Assembly (NCBI GenBank): GCA_026003895.1 | Contig: BPIC01000007.1 | Span: forward strand, 145,473 to 209,472 | Direction: 5' to 3' | Origin: Dehalococcoidia bacterium | GTDB lineage: Bacteria; Chloroflexota; Dehalococcoidia; SpSt-223 | DNA: 64,000 nt | Shown: one piece after another, positions 1 through 8,616 of the stretch | Numbering within the stretch: position 1 is the stretch's first letter | How the letters are laid out: every line of letters begins with the position of its first letter | Made by a program: the position numbers and the translations under genes | Notes under the pieces: generated by a model | The model's database searches: none | What the model was told of the DNA's origin: nothing | What the model saw: the letters and a program-made list of their open reading frames with translations, nothing else

Positions 1-720
1 CGCGAGGCTAATCGTGAGGTCGCCACGCAACAGCCGCCAGCCGGCCACAATCTCCTCTGCGACGCCACGCAAAAAGCCGCCATCCCGGCCGAGGCTTTCG
101 CCCCGGTCGCTGGGTAACCGAATCAAAATCAGCGAGCAGAACACGTAGGCGACAGCGACGCCGATCAAGGTCGCTTGGGCGCCAAAGGCCTTGGTCAGCG
201 GCGGGCCGAGCGCGATGAACCCCAGCACCTGTGACAAGTTAAACGTAATGTTGAACAACCCGTTTGCCGAGATTAGCCGATTGCGAGAGACGATCCGCGG
301 GATCATCGCCGCCTCGGCTGGCAAGAAAAACTGGCTGATTGTCATGAACGTGAAGTTCAGCGCATAAAAGAGGATCGGCTGTTGTTCAAGGAAAAGGTAG
401 CCGAGCACGGCGACTGCTCGCAGCGCGTTGGTGGCGATGAGCACCCATTTCTTGTTCCAGCGGTCGATCAGGACGCCGGAAGCGACGCCGAAGAGCACCG
501 CGGGCAGCACCGTCGAGAGCACGAGCGCGCTCATGTGCGCCGAGGAACGGGTGCGCTCCTCGACAAACACCATCAGCGTGAAGAAGGTGAGGTTCTGGAC
601 GGTCTGGGAGACGGCTTGGGCTGTCCAGAGCGCGAGAAAATTCGGGTTGCGGTAGACGGGCACATCTGCCGGCCCGCCCGGCTCGGCGCCAGTAAGGTGG
701 GAGAAGCTCACATTTGGCAT
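1..720 (-). CDS. MFS transporter, N-terminal part (runs off window)
   Basis: Membrane exporter of the major facilitator superfamily, probably of the drug or siderophore efflux (MFS_3-like) kind. The visible 240 residues begin with a short cytosolic tail, then alternate hydrophobic helices with short loops. The TM2-TM3 loop carries the MFS motif A pattern (G-V-L-I-D-R-W-N-K-K at about residues 70-80). The C-terminal half lies beyond base 1, so no stop codon is seen. The ATG at 720 is chosen because coding character begins there and the next upstream ATG in another frame stops quickly. Substrate cannot be told. The family is fairly sure, the function only general. Confidence 0.8.
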   Translation of the reverse strand, partial: MPNVSFSHLTGAEPGGPADVPVYRNPNFLALWTAQAVSQTVQNLTFFTLMVFVEERTRSSAHMSALVLSTVLPAVLFGVASGVLIDRWNKKWVLIATNALRAVAVLGYLFLEQQPILFYALNFTFMTISQFFLPAEAAMIPRIVSRNRLISANGLFNITFNLSQVLGFIALGPPLTKAFGAQATLIGVAVAYVFCSLILIRLPSDRGESLGRDGGFLRGVAEEIVAGWRLLRGDLTISLA

Positions 721-826
721 CGCGCCAGTGGCTCGGACATCGCGCGCCTTTCCTGCCCAGCGGGGCGTCCGCCGGCTCCTCTGCCGGCTGCACCCCCAAT
801 GATAGGCGCTTTCTTCGGTCGGGACG

Positions 827-1036
827 TCACGCGAGCGGTGGCTCCGGCCCACGTGCAAGGAACGCCTTGATGCGTCGCTCGAAGACCGGGCGTTCGATCA
901 TCACCCGATGGTTACAGGTGAGGCAACGCGCCGCGACGTCCGCACCGGTGCGCATTACCCGCCAGTCAGTGCCGCCACAGGGATGAGGCTTGCGCAGGCG
1001 GACCACATCGCCAACTCGGATTTCGACAATCGCCAT
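827..1036 (-). CDS. DUF951 family small protein
   Basis: A 69-residue protein of the DUF951 family, whose members are small basic proteins of unknown function in Firmicutes, Chloroflexi and relatives. It shows the family pattern: an opening V-G-D-V-V-R-L-R-K-P-H-P-C-G-G, a central R-x-G-A-D, then C-L-T-C and a conserved F-E-R-R near the end. The three Cys residues suggest a possible metal site. The ATG at 1036 is preferred over the in-frame GTG at 1045 because AAGG lies just upstream. A -10-like TATACT ends only 9 bases before this ATG, so the message may be leaderless. It sits between the MFS gene and the DUF1992 gene, all on the minus strand. Confidence 0.82.
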   Translation of the reverse strand: MAIVEIRVGDVVRLRKPHPCGGTDWRVMRTGADVAARCLTCNHRVMIERPVFERRIKAFLARGPEPPLA

Positions 1037-1060
1037 CGCCTTCACAGTATAGCTGGCCGC

Positions 1061-1936
1061 CTATTCATCGTCGGGGTCAACGATCGATTGCCAGCGCCTT
1101 CGGCGCAGCACATCGGCCGCGTGGCTGAGCGGGTTCAGAGCAGCGAGCCATTCGAGCGGGACACCGCGCTCCGGCCGGCGCTTGCGCAGTTTTGCGCTCG
1201 CTTCGATCAGCTTGGCACGCCGCTCCTCGGCACGTTGCTCGGCGCCTCGGTCGTGCTCGTCGGCCGGAACATCGGTTGGCGGAAAGAGCGGCTGCGGCAC
1301 ACCCGGGTCGGAGCCCGGCGGAGGAATCGGCGGTGGGACGGCAACTTCTGGCCACCCGTGTTCGCCGGCGAGCGGCCGATAGGCAGCAAGCAACGGCTCA
1401 AGCCGTCGCTCGATCCGAATCGGGGCTTTCTGGAGGAAGGCCTGCGGCACAATCATGTTGAAGCGAGCAAGCTTGGCGCGCAGCTCCTCAGCGATCCCCC
1501 CGGCTCGTCCCAAATAGCGTCGCTGGATCGACTCGACACCCAGCCGGCGGCGGGCACGCTCACGCGGCCCGAGGGCGCGCAGTTCGGGCCCGACAAGTTC
1601 GAGCCACCGTCGCTGCTCCGCGAGCAGCGACTCGAGCATGTCGTGGAGGGCGTCGATCTCCTTCGCCAGTTCAATCCACGCCGGCAGGATCCCGGCATTC
1701 TGCAGCACTTTGTTGGCCGCCCATTGGTCGCGGTCGACGATCTCATCGTGACCGAGGTCGAGCGGCCTGCCGCGTCCGCGCAGATCGCGAAACTGGCCCT
1801 CTTCCATTGCCTCGCGGATACGTCGCTCGGCGAGGCTTTCCGGCTGGTTCTGCTCGCGTTGAATTGATTCGGCTCCGTCGTCGGTAGTGTCTTCAGTGTA
1901 GCGCCGGCTGCCAACCGTCGCGACCGTGCCGTACAC
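1061..1936 (-). CDS. DUF1992 (DnaJC28-type) domain protein
   Basis: Protein of about 291 residues with the DUF1992 (DnaJ homologue subfamily C member 28, conserved) domain in its N-terminal third: L-A-E-R-R-I-R-E-A-M followed by E-E-G-Q-F, then L-R-G-R-G-R-P-L and, later, N-K-V-L-Q-N-A-G. The family has no settled biochemical role. Length is greater than usual: the C-terminal half is Pro-rich, then strongly basic and helical (residues about 200-290), and is unlike known domains. The start is uncertain. The GTG at 1936, just after GTAGGA, avoids overlap with the divergent ygfZ-like gene; an in-frame ATG at 1999 would overlap it by 43 bases. Confidence 0.75.
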   Translation of the reverse strand: MYGTVATVGSRRYTEDTTDDGAESIQREQNQPESLAERRIREAMEEGQFRDLRGRGRPLDLGHDEIVDRDQWAANKVLQNAGILPAWIELAKEIDALHDMLESLLAEQRRWLELVGPELRALGPRERARRRLGVESIQRRYLGRAGGIAEELRAKLARFNMIVPQAFLQKAPIRIERRLEPLLAAYRPLAGEHGWPEVAVPPPIPPPGSDPGVPQPLFPPTDVPADEHDRGAEQRAEERRAKLIEASAKLRKRRPERGVPLEWLAALNPLSHAADVLRRRRWQSIVDPDDE

Positions 1937-1956
1937 TCCTACGAGGAGCACATCGA

Positions 1957-3027
1957 ATGGATCTGCCGACCCGTCTTCAGCAACTGGCGCTCGGCGCAAC
2001 CCTCGTCGACCGGTTCGGTTGGACGGTTCCGCAGGACTACGGCGACGTTCTGGCCGAGGCGATCGCGGTACGGCGCGGCGCTGGGCTGGCCGATCGCTCT
2101 GACCGCGGCAAAATTCGTCTTGGCGGACCGGATCGCGTTCGTTTTCTTCAAGCGATCGTCAGCAATGATGTCGCGGTGGTCGCGCCAGGACGCGGAATCT
2201 ACGGCCTTGGCCTGAACCATAAAGGGCAGATTGCGGCCGAATTCCCGATTCTTCCGTGGGGCGAGGGGTTGTTGCTCACCGTGGAGCCGGAGGAGCGCGC
2301 CTTCGTCGTTGGCTGGCTCCGTCGCTTCAAGCTGCGCAGCAAGGTGGAGATCGTCGACGTCACCGAGACGATCGGCCTGCTCTCGCTTGCTGGCCCAGAG
2401 GCGCCGTCGCGGCTTGAGGAGTGGTTGGGCGAGCCGATCTCACTCGGGCGAGAGGAAGTCGCCGAACGGGTTTGGACCGGGGTCCCCTTGCTCATCGCCG
2501 GGAACCGTGATTTAGGTGAGATCGGCTTTGATCTCTATCTGCCGGTCGAGCGGGTCGGCGCGGCCTGGGACGCGCTCCTTGCGACGGGCGGGGTCCGGCC
2601 GATCGGTCGTGCCGCTTGGGAGGCGTTGCGCATCGAGGCGGGCACACCGCGCTACGGCCCGGAGTTGAACGAATCAACGCTGCCGCCCGAAGCGCGGTTG
2701 GAGGAGCGGGCAATCTCCTATTCGAAGGGATGCTACCCCGGCCAGGAGATTGTCGCCCGAATCAAGAACCGCGGCCATGTCAATCGATTCTTGCGCGGCC
2801 TCGTGTTCGAAGAAGGTCCTGTCCCGGCTGCCGGCGCAGCGCTTCATGCCAATGGTCGGCAAGTCGGCACGGTCACCAGCGCCGCGTTCTCGCCGACTCT
2901 CGGCAAGCCCATCGCGCTAGCCTACGTCCGTCGGGAAATCGTCCCCGGCGAGCGCGTTTGCCTCGACGACGGCCGCGAGGCAACCGTCGTCGAAACGCCA
3001 TTTGTCGCGCACGAGTTCGTCCGATGA
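1957..3027 (+). CDS. ygfZ: YgfZ/CAF17-like folate-binding protein (GcvT fold)
   Basis: Folate-binding protein of the YgfZ/IBA57 family, related to the GcvT aminomethyltransferase. YgfZ helps assemble or repair certain Fe-S enzymes in the cytoplasm and depends on tetrahydrofolate. The diagnostic motif K-G-C-Y-x-G-Q-E is intact at residues 257-264 (K257, C259, E264). Its 356 residues match the family length, and the C-terminal barrel domain follows the motif. A good ribosome site (AGGAG) lies 8 bases before the ATG. Its TGA overlaps the ATG of a 38-residue membrane ORF. True GcvT proteins lack this motif, so YgfZ is the better call. Confidence 0.85.
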   Translation: MDLPTRLQQLALGATLVDRFGWTVPQDYGDVLAEAIAVRRGAGLADRSDRGKIRLGGPDRVRFLQAIVSNDVAVVAPGRGIYGLGLNHKGQIAAEFPILPWGEGLLLTVEPEERAFVVGWLRRFKLRSKVEIVDVTETIGLLSLAGPEAPSRLEEWLGEPISLGREEVAERVWTGVPLLIAGNRDLGEIGFDLYLPVERVGAAWDALLATGGVRPIGRAAWEALRIEAGTPRYGPELNESTLPPEARLEERAISYSKGCYPGQEIVARIKNRGHVNRFLRGLVFEEGPVPAAGAALHANGRQVGTVTSAAFSPTLGKPIALAYVRREIVPGERVCLDDGREATVVETPFVAHEFVR

Positions 3028-3140
3028 TTGTGCTCGAGACAGAGACCGCGCCGGTCGCGTCCAGTGCGATCGCCGTCGTTGCCACGCTGCTTTCCCTCAT
3101 CGCGGGTGGGCTCTGGCGGCGCCGCCGGGGCGGCTGTTGA
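3024..3140 (+). CDS. Small single-span membrane peptide, coupled to ygfZ
   Basis: A 38-residue ORF whose ATG overlaps the ygfZ-like stop codon as ATGA, the arrangement typical of translational coupling. It has an acidic N-terminus (E5, E7), one strongly hydrophobic stretch at residues 10-30 (A-V-A-S-S-A-I-A-V-V-A-T-L-L-S-L-I-A-G-G) and a very basic end (W-R-R-R-R-G-G-C). This reads as a single membrane helix with a cytoplasmic positive tail and a terminal Cys. I do not recognise a family. Supporting points are the overlap and the protein-like composition; short length is the main doubt. Confidence 0.5.
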   Translation: MIVLETETAPVASSAIAVVATLLSLIAGGLWRRRRGGC

Positions 3141-3153
3141 GGGCGTCGTTGGT

Positions 3154-3798
3154 TTAGCCGTCCGGGAGGGGCGGCACGTCGGAGCGAGAAGGGCTGATCG
3201 GCCGAAGCACGACCCAGAGCGCGATCGCCGCAACGAGGGCTGTCGCGCCAAGGCCAAGGACGAACGGCCTGCTGGTGGTAGGCGGCGGCGGCGGGGGCAC
3301 GGCTTGGCGCGCCGGCTCGTTCGGGGCGCGGCGGCGCGCCAATTCAAGTCGAAGGCTTTCTTCACCACGCTTCATCGCCCAGCGGTGGTTCGCTTCGAAG
3401 ACCGGCCGTAGGATGGGCGTGAGCGCCTTGAGCAATGGCTTCTCGGCGCGGATCTGCCAATCGTAGGTGACCTCGACGGCATTTCCGACTTGGACGAACG
3501 TCCAAACGCCGCGACCAACGAAATCGCCTTCTGCCACGAGGGCGAATCTCCGCGGCTCGTCACTTTCGGTGATGCGCAGCCGCCAGCGGAGCGTGTAGGG
3601 CAGCCACCCTTTCGTGTAGAGATCGACGAGCGTCCCCACGCCGTTGGCATCGCCCTGTTCGAGAGTGACGACGTCGAGATACACCGAGGGCCACCACCGC
3701 TTCAGCCCCTCGGCATCAGACAGGATGTCAAACACCTCTTCGCGCCGCACGTTGTCAATCCGCCAGCGCGTGATGAAGTGATACTCATTACTGCCCAT
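3154..3798 (-). CDS. SRPBCC (polyketide cyclase/START-like) protein with C-terminal membrane anchor
   Basis: A 214-residue protein. Residues 1-150 look like an SRPBCC-fold ligand-binding domain: an opening strand W-R-I-D-N-V-R-R-E-E-V-F-D-I-L-S-D, then alternating strands with T-L-V-D-L-Y-T-K-G-W and a long C-terminal helix ending in a basic L-R-L-E-L-A-R-R-R. After a poly-Pro linker comes one hydrophobic helix (about 178-200), so the domain is probably tethered to the membrane. The fold binds hydrophobic ligands; no catalytic residues can be assigned. The gene stands alone between convergent and minus-strand neighbours. Confidence 0.72.
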   Translation of the reverse strand: MGSNEYHFITRWRIDNVRREEVFDILSDAEGLKRWWPSVYLDVVTLEQGDANGVGTLVDLYTKGWLPYTLRWRLRITESDEPRRFALVAEGDFVGRGVWTFVQVGNAVEVTYDWQIRAEKPLLKALTPILRPVFEANHRWAMKRGEESLRLELARRRAPNEPARQAVPPPPPPTTSRPFVLGLGATALVAAIALWVVLRPISPSRSDVPPLPDG

Positions 3799-3874
3799 GA
3801 TGTGGCCTCATTTCGGAAACCAGCATAGCGCGTTTTTCCGCGCCGTGATGGCGGACCAGGGCCGGTAATCCGGA

Positions 3875-4591
3875 TCAGCCGGCGCTGTCGAAGCGGGGTG
3901 TCAGGGTGAGCAGCCACGAGAGATCCGTCCCCGGTTCGTATTCGACGGGGTCAAAACCGCGGCGGAAGAGCTTCGCGCCGGCTACTCCTTCGAGATGCAG
4001 TGTGTCGCCGCGGCGGCGGAGCCAACTCCCCTCTCGCAGCCCGAGCACCGCGACATCGTTTTCCTCCAAGAACTCGGCAATTCGGGTATCACGCGTTTCC
4101 CCGCCCGGAGACGTCGACCCCTCGACGTAGTGGGGGTTGATCTGGAAGGGAAGCAGCCCGAAGGCTTCGAACGATGCCGGCTGAACAATTGGCATGTCGT
4201 TCGTCGTCCGGAGGCTCGGGCAGGCAACATTCGAGCCGGCGCTCGCGCCGATGTAGCGGAGTTCGCCCGCGGTGACACGTTGGCGGACAATCTCGACCAG
4301 ATCGAGCGTTTGGAGCGCCTTGAGGAGTCGGAAGGTATTGCCGCCTCCCACGAAGAGTGCCTGCGCTTGGGCAAGCGCTGCGCGCGGATCGGACACTGCG
4401 TGGAGGCCGACGACCGTCACGCCGGGCGGGGCAAACCCCTCTTGCACCCGTGCCGTGTACTGATCGTGGTGCGCGAGCGCCCACGGCGCGAAATGAAGCG
4501 TTGTCGCGTCACCAAGGCTTGCCCGGATTTCGGCGAGCACCCGCTCGCGATACGGCCGCATGTCGCCGCCCGAGAAGAGTAGCAGGTCCAT
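3875..4591 (-). CDS. pepE: Peptidase E (dipeptidase E, family S51)
   Basis: Cytoplasmic serine peptidase that, in studied members, hydrolyses dipeptides with N-terminal aspartate. The 238-residue protein keeps the S51 triad in the right spacing: Ser117 in G-A-S-A-G, Asp132 in T-T-N-D-M-P-I and His154 in I-N-P-H-Y. The glycine-rich V-G-G-G-N-T at 81-86 is also typical. The ATG at 4591 is chosen because GGAGAGG lies five bases upstream and the family begins with a strand like M-D-L-L-L-F-S-G-G; an ATG four codons earlier is also in frame. It is divergent from dnaE, whose -35 box overlaps this start codon. Confidence 0.88.
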   Translation of the reverse strand: MDLLLFSGGDMRPYRERVLAEIRASLGDATTLHFAPWALAHHDQYTARVQEGFAPPGVTVVGLHAVSDPRAALAQAQALFVGGGNTFRLLKALQTLDLVEIVRQRVTAGELRYIGASAGSNVACPSLRTTNDMPIVQPASFEAFGLLPFQINPHYVEGSTSPGGETRDTRIAEFLEENDVAVLGLREGSWLRRRGDTLHLEGVAGAKLFRRGFDPVEYEPGTDLSWLLTLTPRFDSAG

Positions 4592-4619
4592 TGTCCTCTC
4601 CAACGAAGCTCTCTACAAT
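4591..4619 (+). promoter_or_regulatory. Candidate sigma-70-type promoter for dnaE
   Basis: TTGTCC at 4591-4596, an exact 17-base spacer, and TACAAT at 4614-4619 (4 of 6 and 5 of 6 to consensus). The start codon of dnaE lies about 115 bases downstream. The -35 box coincides with the start codon of the divergent pepE gene. No transcript data; spacing and match are the only support. Confidence 0.55.
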
Positions 4620-4734
4620 CAGCCACCAGATGTTGGGGCTGGCTGTGCCGGTCTGTGCATCATCTTGAAGTGATTTTCTCGCGGCCGGGCAGCCTGCGAT
4701 ACTGCGCGGCAGCGTCGATCCTTTGGGGGTGCCG

Positions 4735-7700
4735 GTGGCCGAGTTTGCGCATTTGCATGTCCACACTGAGTTTTCGATGCTCGACGGGCTTTGTCGGATT
4801 CCAATCCTGATGGACCGCACCCGTGAGCTCGGGATGCAGGCGATTGCGCTGACCGACCACGGCGGCCTCTATGGCGCGGTGCAGTTTTACACCGAGGCGA
4901 CGGCGCGCGGCATCAAACCGATCATCGGTGTTGAGGGGTATGTCGCTCCCAACCGCCACACTGATCGGACCAGCGCCGACAAGAATCCCTTCCACCTTGT
5001 TCTGCTCGCGAAGGATCTGACGGGCTATCGCAACCTGCTGGCGCTTACGACTGCCGCTTGGGTCGACGGGTTTTACTACAAACCGCGCATGGACCGTGAA
5101 TTGCTCCAGCGATATCACGAAGGCCTGATCTGCCTTTCGGCGTGTCCCAGCGGCGAAGTGCTCCGTGCCCTCCACGAAGGGCGGCGTGACGATGCAATTG
5201 CCGCGATCGGCTGGTACCGAGAGGTATTCGGCGACGACTACTTCCTCGAAGTGCAGCGTCACGACATGCCAGAGTTCGCCCGCGCTTACGCTGAGCTCGT
5301 CGATCTGGGCCGGTCGCTCGGCGTGCCGCTGGTCGCCACCAACGACCTTCACTACGTTCACGCCGAGGACCATGAGGCGCAGGATCACCTCATCTGCATC
5401 CAGACGAATGCCCAAATCTCCGATGAAAAGCGGATGCGAATGGATGCCCAGTCGTTCTACCTGAAGTCACCGGCGGAGATGGCGGCAGCGTTCAGCGGCC
5501 TGGAAGAAGCGCTGCGGAACACGCTCGTGATCGCCGAGCGCTGCAATCTTCGACTGGATTTCGATCGGGTGAAACTGCCGGAGGTCGAGCGACCGGACGG
5601 CATGAGCGCCGACGAGTATCTTGCCAAGCTTTGTTGGGAACGGCTGCCACAGCGTTACGGCGGCGAGCTGCCGGCGCGTGTCCGCGAGCGACTCCAAATG
5701 GAGTTGGACGTCATCCGCGCCACGCAATTTGCCAACTATTTCCTCGTGGTCGACGACATCCTCACCTTTGCTCGCCAGCGCGGCATTCTCTACGGAGTCC
5801 GCGGCAGTGCGGCGGCGAGCATCGTTCTCTACGCCCTTGGCATCACCAGCATCGATCCGGTCGAGAAGGGGCTGGTGTTCGAGCGCTTCCTGAACATCGA
5901 GCGCAAAGAGATGCCCGACATCGACATGGACTTCCAAGACGATCGCCGGGGCGAGGTGATCGACTACGTGGTGCAGAAATACGGACGCGATCGAGTTGCC
6001 CAAATCATTACGTTCGGAACACTCGGTGCGAAAGCGGCGATCCGTGATGTTGGCCGCGCCAAGGGTTTGCCGTATGGATTCGTCGATCGCGTTGCGAAGT
6101 TGATCCCGCAGCAACTGCACATGACAATCGACCGGGCGATCGCGGAGAACCCTGAACTGAAGTCGCTCATCGACCAAGACCCGGCGGTGCGCGACCTCGT
6201 CGGGATGGCCAAACAGCTCGAAGGGATAACACGCCATGCCAGCACGCATGCCGCCGGGGTCGTCATCTCCGACGAGCCGTTGATCCGCAACGTCCCCTTG
6301 CAGCGACCGGCGAAGGGCGATGAATCGTCAATCTTGATGACCCAGTTTGACATGGGCTCGGTTGCGAAGATCGGCCTTCTCAAGCTCGATTTTCTCGGCT
6401 TGATCAACCTGAACGTGCTGGCGAAGTGCCGGGCGCTCATCGAGCAGACCACTGGCCAGCCGTTCGACCTTGCCGCGATTCCGCACGACGATCGGAAGAC
6501 GTTTGACCTGCTCTCCTCGGGCGAGACGGGCAACGTCTTCCAACTGGAGTCGCAGGGGATGCGGCGCTACATCAAAGAACTCAAGCCACAGAGCATCGCC
6601 GAAATCACCGCGATGGTGGCGCTCTATCGTCCGGGGCCGATGGCGCACATCCCACGCTACATCGACGCCAAGCACGGACGAGTCCCAGTCACCTATCTCC
6701 ATCCGGTGCTCGAGCCGATCCTCAAGGAGACGTACGGCGTCATTGTCTACCAAGACCAAGTGCTGCATATCGTGCAGGCGGTCGCCGGGTTTTCGCTCGG
6801 CAAGGCAGATATCTTCCGCAAGGCGATGGGGAAGAAGATTCCTGAGGTGATGCGCGCCCAGCGCGAAGAGTTCAAGCAAGGAGCGCTCGCCAACGGCTAC
6901 ACGGCCGAGTTGGCCGACCAGATCTTCGACCTGATTGAGCCGTTCGCCGGCTACGCTTTCAACAAGGCTCACTCGGCGTGCTATGCCGAGCTTGCCTACC
7001 AAACGGCGTACTTGAAGGCGAACTACCCAGCCCAATATCTCGCCGCTGTGCTCTCTGCCCACCTCGACGTCACCGACAAGATTGCCAGCACGGTCGCGGA
7101 AAGCAAGCGGCTCGGCTTGGATGTCTTGCCCCCGGATGTCAACCGGAGCGATGTCGCCTTCACCATCGAAGGTGAGCGCGCGATTCGCTTTGGTCTGGGT
7201 GCGATCAAGAACGTCGGCGTGGGCGCGGCGCAAGCGATTGTTGCGGCCCGTGGCGACACACCGTTCGCCTCGATCGACGACTTTTGCCGGCGGGTCGATC
7301 CGAAGGCGGTGAACAAGCGGGCACTGGAATCGCTGATCAAAGCGGGTGCCTGCGATTCGCTCGGCGATCGGGGCGGTCTGCTGGCAGGGCTGGATCGCAT
7401 CCTTGCCTTCGCCCAACGGCAACAGAAGCTCCGCGAGGCAGGTCAGGCGACGATGTTCGATCTTTTTGGCGCCGAAGTGCCGGTGCCTCAGCCGGGGATC
7501 GAGCTTCCGATCGCGCCGGTGTCCGGACGCGAGAAACTGCAGTGGGAGAAGGAACTCCTCGGCGTGTATCTCTCGGAGCATCCGTTCACCGCCGTTCTTG
7601 CTGATCGATCGCTGGACGCGGTGTACTGCGGCTCAATTACCGAAGAGCACGTCGGACAAACGCTGTTCGTCGCCGGGATGGTCGCCGCGGTGCGAACCAT

Positions 7701-8241
7701 GTTCACAAAGGACCGCCGCCCTTTCTGCACCGCCGTGCTCGAAGATCTCGTTGGCTCGATCGAGGTGACTGTCTGGGCGGACGTTTACGAGCGAACGAAG
7801 GAACTTTGGGTGGAGGGCGCCATCGTTACCGTCCGCGGGCGGGTCCGGCACCGGGAGGACCGGCTGTCGCTCGTCGTCGACACCGCAGCGCTTTATCAGC
7901 CCGGCGCAGCGCAGGAGGCGGCGGAGCTGGCGCCAAAACGCACCCGCGTCCGCATTGAGTTCCGCGAGCGGGGCAATCCGGACGAAGACGTTCGGCGTTT
8001 CGACTCGCTGATCTCGCTCTTGCAGCGGAACGAGGGCGACGACCCCGTGCAGGTGGTCGTCTCCGCCCGGAGCTCGAAGGTGGTCCTGCAACTGCCGACC
8101 ATCCGGGGTGTGACGATCTCGCCCGATTTGCGTGCCAGCCTCGACGACCTCGTTGGCCCCGGAGCGGTTAGCCTTACCCCATTCGAGCTGGTACCGCTCG
8201 ACCCCGACACTTCCGGCCGGAAGTTGCGTAAAGCCGGCTAG
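4735..8241 (+). CDS. dnaE: DNA polymerase III alpha subunit (DnaE)
   Basis: Replicative DNA polymerase catalytic subunit, 1168 residues, the usual length of DnaE1. It opens with the PHP domain (H-L-H-V-H-T-E-F-S-M-L-D-G at 5-17). The C-family palm follows, with catalytic aspartates in P-D-I-D-M-D-F (D395, D397, D399) and R-G-S-A-A-A-S-I-V upstream. The fingers, a helix-hairpin-helix region (about 805-860) and an OB-fold region (about 980-1060) complete the order. GTG at 4735 gives the family-like N-terminus; GTG at 4729 and TTG at 4723 are in frame too. No holoenzyme genes adjoin it. Confidence 0.96.
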   Translation: MAEFAHLHVHTEFSMLDGLCRIPILMDRTRELGMQAIALTDHGGLYGAVQFYTEATARGIKPIIGVEGYVAPNRHTDRTSADKNPFHLVLLAKDLTGYRNLLALTTAAWVDGFYYKPRMDRELLQRYHEGLICLSACPSGEVLRALHEGRRDDAIAAIGWYREVFGDDYFLEVQRHDMPEFARAYAELVDLGRSLGVPLVATNDLHYVHAEDHEAQDHLICIQTNAQISDEKRMRMDAQSFYLKSPAEMAAAFSGLEEALRNTLVIAERCNLRLDFDRVKLPEVERPDGMSADEYLAKLCWERLPQRYGGELPARVRERLQMELDVIRATQFANYFLVVDDILTFARQRGILYGVRGSAAASIVLYALGITSIDPVEKGLVFERFLNIERKEMPDIDMDFQDDRRGEVIDYVVQKYGRDRVAQIITFGTLGAKAAIRDVGRAKGLPYGFVDRVAKLIPQQLHMTIDRAIAENPELKSLIDQDPAVRDLVGMAKQLEGITRHASTHAAGVVISDEPLIRNVPLQRPAKGDESSILMTQFDMGSVAKIGLLKLDFLGLINLNVLAKCRALIEQTTGQPFDLAAIPHDDRKTFDLLSSGETGNVFQLESQGMRRYIKELKPQSIAEITAMVALYRPGPMAHIPRYIDAKHGRVPVTYLHPVLEPILKETYGVIVYQDQVLHIVQAVAGFSLGKADIFRKAMGKKIPEVMRAQREEFKQGALANGYTAELADQIFDLIEPFAGYAFNKAHSACYAELAYQTAYLKANYPAQYLAAVLSAHLDVTDKIASTVAESKRLGLDVLPPDVNRSDVAFTIEGERAIRFGLGAIKNVGVGAAQAIVAARGDTPFASIDDFCRRVDPKAVNKRALESLIKAGACDSLGDRGGLLAGLDRILAFAQRQQKLREAGQATMFDLFGAEVPVPQPGIELPIAPVSGREKLQWEKELLGVYLSEHPFTAVLADRSLDAVYCGSITEEHVGQTLFVAGMVAAVRTMFTKDRRPFCTAVLEDLVGSIEVTVWADVYERTKELWVEGAIVTVRGRVRHREDRLSLVVDTAALYQPGAAQEAAELAPKRTRVRIEFRERGNPDEDVRRFDSLISLLQRNEGDDPVQVVVSARSSKVVLQLPTIRGVTISPDLRASLDDLVGPGAVSLTPFELVPLDPDTSGRKLRKAG

Positions 8242-8616
8242 CCTGCGGGACCGCGCCTGACTCGCACCGGCCTTGCTGGTGTTTGGGGTAGCGGGAAGCA
8301 GGGTGGTCGCCTAGATAGTTCGCGCACGGCTCGCTTCGCTGCATCAGTCGATTGGCCCGTCGGTGGCGTCGAAGCAGCCGGCGGACGTGATTGCCGCGTC
8401 GTCACTCCACGAGACAGCGTTGTTTCGATCGGCTATCGACTGGGGTGGGCCTGCAGAGGTTCGGGCCTGCCCCCGGTGGCGTTGCTCCCGGGCTGACCTG
8501 CCCTTCATCCTCGTTGTTTCGGGATCGCTGCTGTTTCTCACCACAGCGAGCGGTTTGCCCCGCGCCGATGCTCGGGCTCGTTGCCCGGCACATTGTCGAT
8601 TGGCCGGGCTCGACCG
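8242..8616. other. Intergenic stretch with no recognisable gene
   Basis: About 375 bases between the convergent ends of dnaE and a membrane-protein gene. No ORF here shows protein-like composition. I looked for tRNA, SRP RNA, RNase P RNA and common riboswitch cores and saw none. A weak stem (CACC/GGTG followed by three T) near 8266-8282 could help terminate dnaE but is not convincing. Confidence 0.5.

Noticed and set aside
8242..8616. Structured RNA such as SRP RNA or a riboswitch
   Set aside because: None of the characteristic conserved cores could be matched on either strand; only weak stems are present.
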